From Paenibacillus algorifonticola (GTDB lineage Bacteria > Bacillota > Bacilli > Paenibacillales > Paenibacillaceae): DNA of 64,000 nt. Shown here one piece after another: positions 60,738-64,000 of this stretch (position 1 is the stretch's first letter; each line of letters opens with the position of its first letter). The notes beneath the pieces were generated by a model. It was not told the origin of the DNA. It saw only the letters and a program-made list of their open reading frames with translations, and did not search any database. The stretch lies in contig NZ_LAQO01000033.1 in the NCBI RefSeq assembly GCF_000971975.1, forward strand, positions 1-64,000, read 5' to 3'. A program made the position numbers and the translations under genes.

Positions 60738-61379
60738 TTAATTAAAAATGAGCTTGCCGAAATACTGCGGCAGATGGAAGTTCACCGCTCGCGTAGGACG
60801 CCATGCTTGATACTCGCGAATACCCTGAACATCCTGATCGATGCGGTAAACGTTGATTCGCATCGTTAAACCAGGGGCGAAAGGACGCTTGAAATTGGAT
60901 GCTGGAATATCAATGAAATAGAGCAAATTTCCTTGACCGTCTGATTGTACGGTCGTTTGGAGGGCGGAAAACTGCCAATTCAGATCGGAGGAGATGATGC
61001 CTCCTGAGCCGTCATTTTCGATGACAGCATCAAATACGATGTTATAAGGGCTAACCTCCAGCTCCATATAACGCCGACCCTCCCCCTCCTCGTCAATAAA
61101 CACCTCGACAACATCCTGCTCATAAAGCGGCTCGTCCCGCTTCGTAAAATCAGATACGATATGCGAATCCCTGCATGCGAAACGGATATGCAAATGCTCC
61201 GAACTCCAGCCCATCCTTACCTCCGTCCGCTCCCGTGGCGGCGCGCCTGTTACCGTCTCAACCAGTTCCAACGCCTCGCAATGGCCCCAATCCAGCGAAA
61301 CGGATGAAGCGCCAGATACTGCGGGCTCCATCCGCTTGCAAATGTAGCTGCCGCCAATGGCGGCAATAGCGGATTCCAT
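60738..61379 (-). CDS. CBM9-like carbohydrate-binding protein
   Basis: About 213 residues forming one beta-sandwich of the CBM9 type (RTEVRMGWSSEHLHIRFACR, DVVEVFIDEEGEGRRYMELE, NVYRIDQDV..YQAWRPT, FHLPQYFGKLIF). It has no signal peptide and no catalytic domain, so it is an intracellular stand-alone module of unknown role, perhaps a sugar binder. The ATG at 61379 is preferred because GGAG lies ten bases upstream; the first ATG (61388) is one base from that site. It is divergent from the AraC regulator. Confidence 0.82.
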   Translation of the reverse strand: MESAIAAIGGSYICKRMEPAVSGASSVSLDWGHCEALELVETVTGAPPRERTEVRMGWSSEHLHIRFACRDSHIVSDFTKRDEPLYEQDVVEVFIDEEGEGRRYMELEVSPYNIVFDAVIENDGSGGIISSDLNWQFSALQTTVQSDGQGNLLYFIDIPASNFKRPFAPGLTMRINVYRIDQDVQGIREYQAWRPTRAVNFHLPQYFGKLIFN

Positions 61380-61551
61380 CAGCTTCATACTCCTTTTTTA
61401 GCAAAATCCGTGATGTTGAAACCCATTAGCAAACATGTGATAATACATTTATAATAGCCGATTTAATCGGATTTTTATTTAGTCGAAAAAGAGATTATTT
61501 GCACAATTCCGTTTTATTGCGCATACAAATATAGGAAAGGCGGTTGACTCT

Positions 61552-62457
61552 GTGGACAACCTTGCTGCACGCTACCCTCTGCAAAGGGTAGCTCCTTTTC
61601 GGGAATGGTCGCCGAGCGTCCATTATGCCCAGTTCCAAACCCTGCCTCCGGGCCCGATGCCGAGGCGAAGGCTGTATGATTTTGAGCTGCTGTATGTTGC
61701 CCATGGCGAAGCAGCCACCTATATGCACGGACAGCGCTATACGCTTACTGCGGGTCAGCTTATTTTTTTGCCCTCTGGCGTCTATCACCAAAATGAGATT
61801 ATATCGACTCCCGAAGCAAGGTTTCTTGGCATTCACTTTGATTTTTTCGATGAGCTGGATGTTCAGACAGAGGCGGATATGGTCGTCTATACAGAAGAGG
61901 CCCAAGGAGATAAATTTGCAGTGGAAGCTTGCGCGGAGCATCTGGCTTCGTTATCGGCGAGCATCGTCTATACGCCTTCACTCGTATGCGTTCAGCTCAT
62001 GGAGCAGCTCGTGCACGAGTTTACGATGCGCCCGCCCGGCTATGAGCTCGCCTGCAAAGCGTATATGCTGCAAATTCTCACCCATCTGCTGCGCTCCTCC
62101 TTATCAAGCTCTGTTGCGCAGGCTTCTGTGCATGGGGACAAACTGCTGGAGGTGATGAAGCAAATCGAAGACGCGCCAGCGGAGCCATGGACGAACCCAA
62201 GCCTTGCGAAACGGCTTAATTTGAGCGTCGATCATATGGCGAAGCTGTTTAAGCAAATAGCGGGAATGCCGCCGAGCGAATTCGTCCAATCGATCCGCCA
62301 CCGGGAGGCGAGAAGGCTGCTGCGTGAATCCGGGCTGTCGATTGAAAGCATCGGCGAAAGCGTTGGCTATCCCGATATTCATTATTTCAGCCGTATTTTT
62401 CGCCGCCATGAAGGTATTTCACCGCGCGAATACCGCAAGCTGTCCAACATTTTATAA
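61552..62457 (+). CDS. AraC-family regulator with cupin sensor
   Basis: 301 residues. The N-terminal AraC-binding cupin (RLYDFELLYVAHGEA, LTAGQLIFLPSGVYHQNEI) should bind a sugar. The C-terminal double HTH is complete (LAKRLNLSVDHMAKLFKQIA and IGESVGYPDIHYFSRIFRRH, ending PREYRKL). It starts with GTG behind AAAGGCGG. It is divergent from the CBM9-like gene and probably controls it and the isomerase-dehydrogenase genes (inference). Confidence 0.92.
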   Translation: MDNLAARYPLQRVAPFREWSPSVHYAQFQTLPPGPMPRRRLYDFELLYVAHGEAATYMHGQRYTLTAGQLIFLPSGVYHQNEIISTPEARFLGIHFDFFDELDVQTEADMVVYTEEAQGDKFAVEACAEHLASLSASIVYTPSLVCVQLMEQLVHEFTMRPPGYELACKAYMLQILTHLLRSSLSSSVAQASVHGDKLLEVMKQIEDAPAEPWTNPSLAKRLNLSVDHMAKLFKQIAGMPPSEFVQSIRHREARRLLRESGLSIESIGESVGYPDIHYFSRIFRRHEGISPREYRKLSNIL

Positions 62458-62482
62458 GCAGCAAGCCCGGTAACAAGCAAAC

Positions 62483-62524
62483 AAAAAAAGAGGACGCCTG
62501 ATTTACATCAGAAGTCCTCTCCTT
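62483..62524. terminator. Bidirectional terminator between AraC and LacI genes
   Basis: AGAGGACgcCTGAT and ATCAGaaGTCCTCT form the stem; the minus strand continues with T7, the plus strand with a weaker CCTTCTT. Confidence 0.8.
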
Positions 62525-62623
62525 CTTGCTATTGCGGGGTCCTTCATTGACCGCGCCCAGAGTGCAAAATACCATATCCGAGCATAATCTTATAGCTTGA
62601 TTATAGGTGTAGATGAAGCTGCG

Positions 62624-63664
62624 TTATGTCGTCACATGCGCAAGCTTGCTGCTGGTGGAATGGCGGAGTAGGCATCGGTAGGGAATGACCATTTTGACCG
62701 CGATTTCATATTGATTTTCCAAATAATCGATCAGCAGCTTGACCGCGAACATGCCCATCTCAAGCTTAGGCACATGAATGGTCGAAAGCGGCGGCGATGT
62801 AAATTCGGATATTTCAATGTTATCGACGCCGAAAAAGGCGATGTCATCGGGAATTTTCAGCTCACGCTCCGTCGCTGCACGCATCGCTGCAATCGCCATC
62901 ATGTCACTCGCGGCAAAAATAGCCGTCGGCCGCTGCGCATTGTTCGCAAAAGCCTGCTTGGTCAGCTCGTAACTGAGCGCTACATCCCATTTGACATCAA
63001 TGACCCATTCATCGTCAATCGGCAAGCCCGCTTCCTTCAAGGCGCTTTGATACCCGAGAAAACGTTTTTCCGCACGGAAGTCGTCCTTGTATTCCGAGCC
63101 GCCAATATAAGCGATGTGGCGATGGCCCTGCTCAATGAGATGGTTAACAGCCTCCTTCGCAGCCGCCTCCCGGTCATAGCTGACAACCGGAACCTCTCTA
63201 TCAGCAATATCGACGCCGACGACCGCCCGGACATTCGCTTTAATCCAGCGGTACGCTTCAGGATCAATGCGCTCCACTACGAGCATGCCGTCGATTTGAT
63301 GCTCCTCCACCAATGCTTGCAGCTGCTCGGTATCGGCTTCCTTCTCAATGCTGTATACGAATTCGAGGCGCATGCCTGAGGCGGCAAGCTCCTTCTCTAT
63401 CCCTTCCAATATGACGGAAAAATAAGGGTTGTTGTATTTGTTTTGCGGAATCGCCACTACGCAGCCAATCCGATAGGCTGTTTTGGCTTCTGCCTTTTTC
63501 TTCTTTGCCGGTCGAAGCGTGCGATAGCCAAGCTGCTCGGCGGTTTCCCAAATTTTTTTACGGGTCTCGTCGCTAACGGAGCGATTGGCATCGTTTTTCA
63601 TCACGCGTGAAACCGTCGAGATGGATACGCCAACGCGATCCGCTATATCTTTCAGTTTAGCCAT
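62624..63664 (-). CDS. LacI-family regulator
   Basis: 346 residues. The LacI HTH is at the very start (MAKLKDIADRVGVSISTVSR) with the hinge helix region up to about 60, then a KKKKAEAK linker and a periplasmic-binding-like sensor domain (GCVVAIPQNKYNNPYFSVIL, GHRHIAYIGGSEYKDDFRAE, AIFAASDMMAIAAMRA, FFGVDNIEISEFTSPPLSTI). It resembles GalR/EbgR-type regulators of sugar genes. Its target is not next to it on the same strand; it may act on genes beyond the right edge or on itself. Confidence 0.94.
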   Translation of the reverse strand: MAKLKDIADRVGVSISTVSRVMKNDANRSVSDETRKKIWETAEQLGYRTLRPAKKKKAEAKTAYRIGCVVAIPQNKYNNPYFSVILEGIEKELAASGMRLEFVYSIEKEADTEQLQALVEEHQIDGMLVVERIDPEAYRWIKANVRAVVGVDIADREVPVVSYDREAAAKEAVNHLIEQGHRHIAYIGGSEYKDDFRAEKRFLGYQSALKEAGLPIDDEWVIDVKWDVALSYELTKQAFANNAQRPTAIFAASDMMAIAAMRAATERELKIPDDIAFFGVDNIEISEFTSPPLSTIHVPKLEMGMFAVKLLIDYLENQYEIAVKMVIPYRCLLRHSTSSKLAHVTT

Positions 63665-63809
63665 TCCTGATTCCTCTTTTCACCCAAGCAGTAGATAAAA
63701 GCCCGACTATAATTGGGGCAAATTTTATTTGACCAACATTAATTTGCGGCAAATATAATTTTATAGCCCTGCCCCGGGGAAGTCAAGGAAATCGCCATTT
63801 CTTCACAAC

Positions 63810-63850
63810 AAAAAAACGTCAGGGAAGCTTGCTTTTCCCTGACGTTTTTT
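63810..63850. terminator. Strong bidirectional terminator
   Basis: AAAAAACGTCAGGGAA and TTTCCCTGACGTTTTTT form a near-perfect stem with a 7-base loop and T-runs on both strands. It ends the gene entering from the right. Confidence 0.9.
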
Positions 63851-63886
63851 GCGTCTTTTTAACCGTTTGCCTGTCGTAGGCTGTTG

Positions 63887-64000
63887 TTACTCATCTGCTC
63901 CAATATTGACTGCTGCGCCCTGTACACGCGGCTGCCCATCCATATCCAGCGTACCGATAATTGCGGTATCCGTATCGCCAGCATCAATAGCTGGGGACGT
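63887..64000 (-). CDS. C-terminus of a parallel beta-helix surface protein (choice-of-anchor Q type), partial
   Basis: Only the last 37 residues and the TAA are in the window. SPAIDAGD at the start and DMDGQPRVQGAAVNIGADE at the end match the closing motif of extracellular right-handed beta-helix proteins (SPxIDAGD...DLDGxPRxxGxxVDIGAYE). Such proteins are often pectate-lyase-like or adhesin-like. Function cannot be judged from the tail. Confidence 0.75.
   Translation of the reverse strand, partial: TSPAIDAGDTDTAIIGTLDMDGQPRVQGAAVNIGADE

Overview
The window looks like a chromosome segment of a Paenibacillus-type Firmicute. The evidence is mid-GC DNA with strong AGGAGG-type ribosome sites, large NRPS genes, YesM/YesN-type sensor-regulator pairs, many carbohydrate genes, Fnr boxes of Bacillus type and a CcpA cre site. 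No rRNA, tRNA, CRISPR array or phage genes were seen.

Layout. (1) 1-16620, minus strand: two NRPS genes. The upstream one (3865 aa) starts with an unusual acyl/keto-acid ligase-KR-T loading unit, followed by C-A-T, C-A-T-E. The downstream one (C-A-T-C-A...) runs off the left edge. Specificity codes read by eye suggest acyl or hydroxyacyl - Pro - D-X - Ile - .... (2) 16621-20232: a decayed strip holding an AT-rich gap, an IS3-type orfA remnant, a broken XRE regulator, a truncated GNAT gene and a frameshifted ANT(4')-like aminoglycoside nucleotidyltransferase that still has a promoter, a leader peptide and a Shine-Dalgarno site. (3) 20259-21767: a DHA2-type exporter with a clean promoter and operator. 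(4) 22049-26852: a deo operon (deoC, nupC, deoB, deoD, pdp) in which deoB appears to have two in-frame internal deletions. (5) 27140-32817: a self-contained fructose operon (fruR, fruK, EIIBC, EIIA, HPr, EI). (6) 33091-34161: a GNAT gene and a heptad-repeat coiled-coil gene. (7) 34499-47687: a sugar ABC importer with lacZ, a TetR regulator, an aldo-keto reductase, a YesM/YesN pair and an ArsR-type regulator, followed by a divergent GH51 arabinofuranosidase (48035-49546). (8) 49714-51666: a small sigma-like protein, a SET-domain protein and two truncated genes. (9) 51703-58379: an anaerobic block (nirB, nirD, RIC-type di-iron protein, pflB, pflA) with two Fnr boxes placed at -41.5. (10) 58577-64000: a Gfo/Idh dehydrogenase, a sugar isomerase, a CBM9-like protein, AraC and LacI regulators, and the tail of a beta-helix surface protein.

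The most notable points are: the ligase-KR-T start of the NRPS line; a doubly deleted but still open deoB; a family of long inverted-repeat elements (about 120-200 bp) at 40975, 47844 and 60517, each lying between carbohydrate genes, with a short relative at 50052; and a resistance pseudogene with its leader-peptide region intact.

All family calls and specificity codes were made by reading the sequence against remembered family features. No database or folding program was run.
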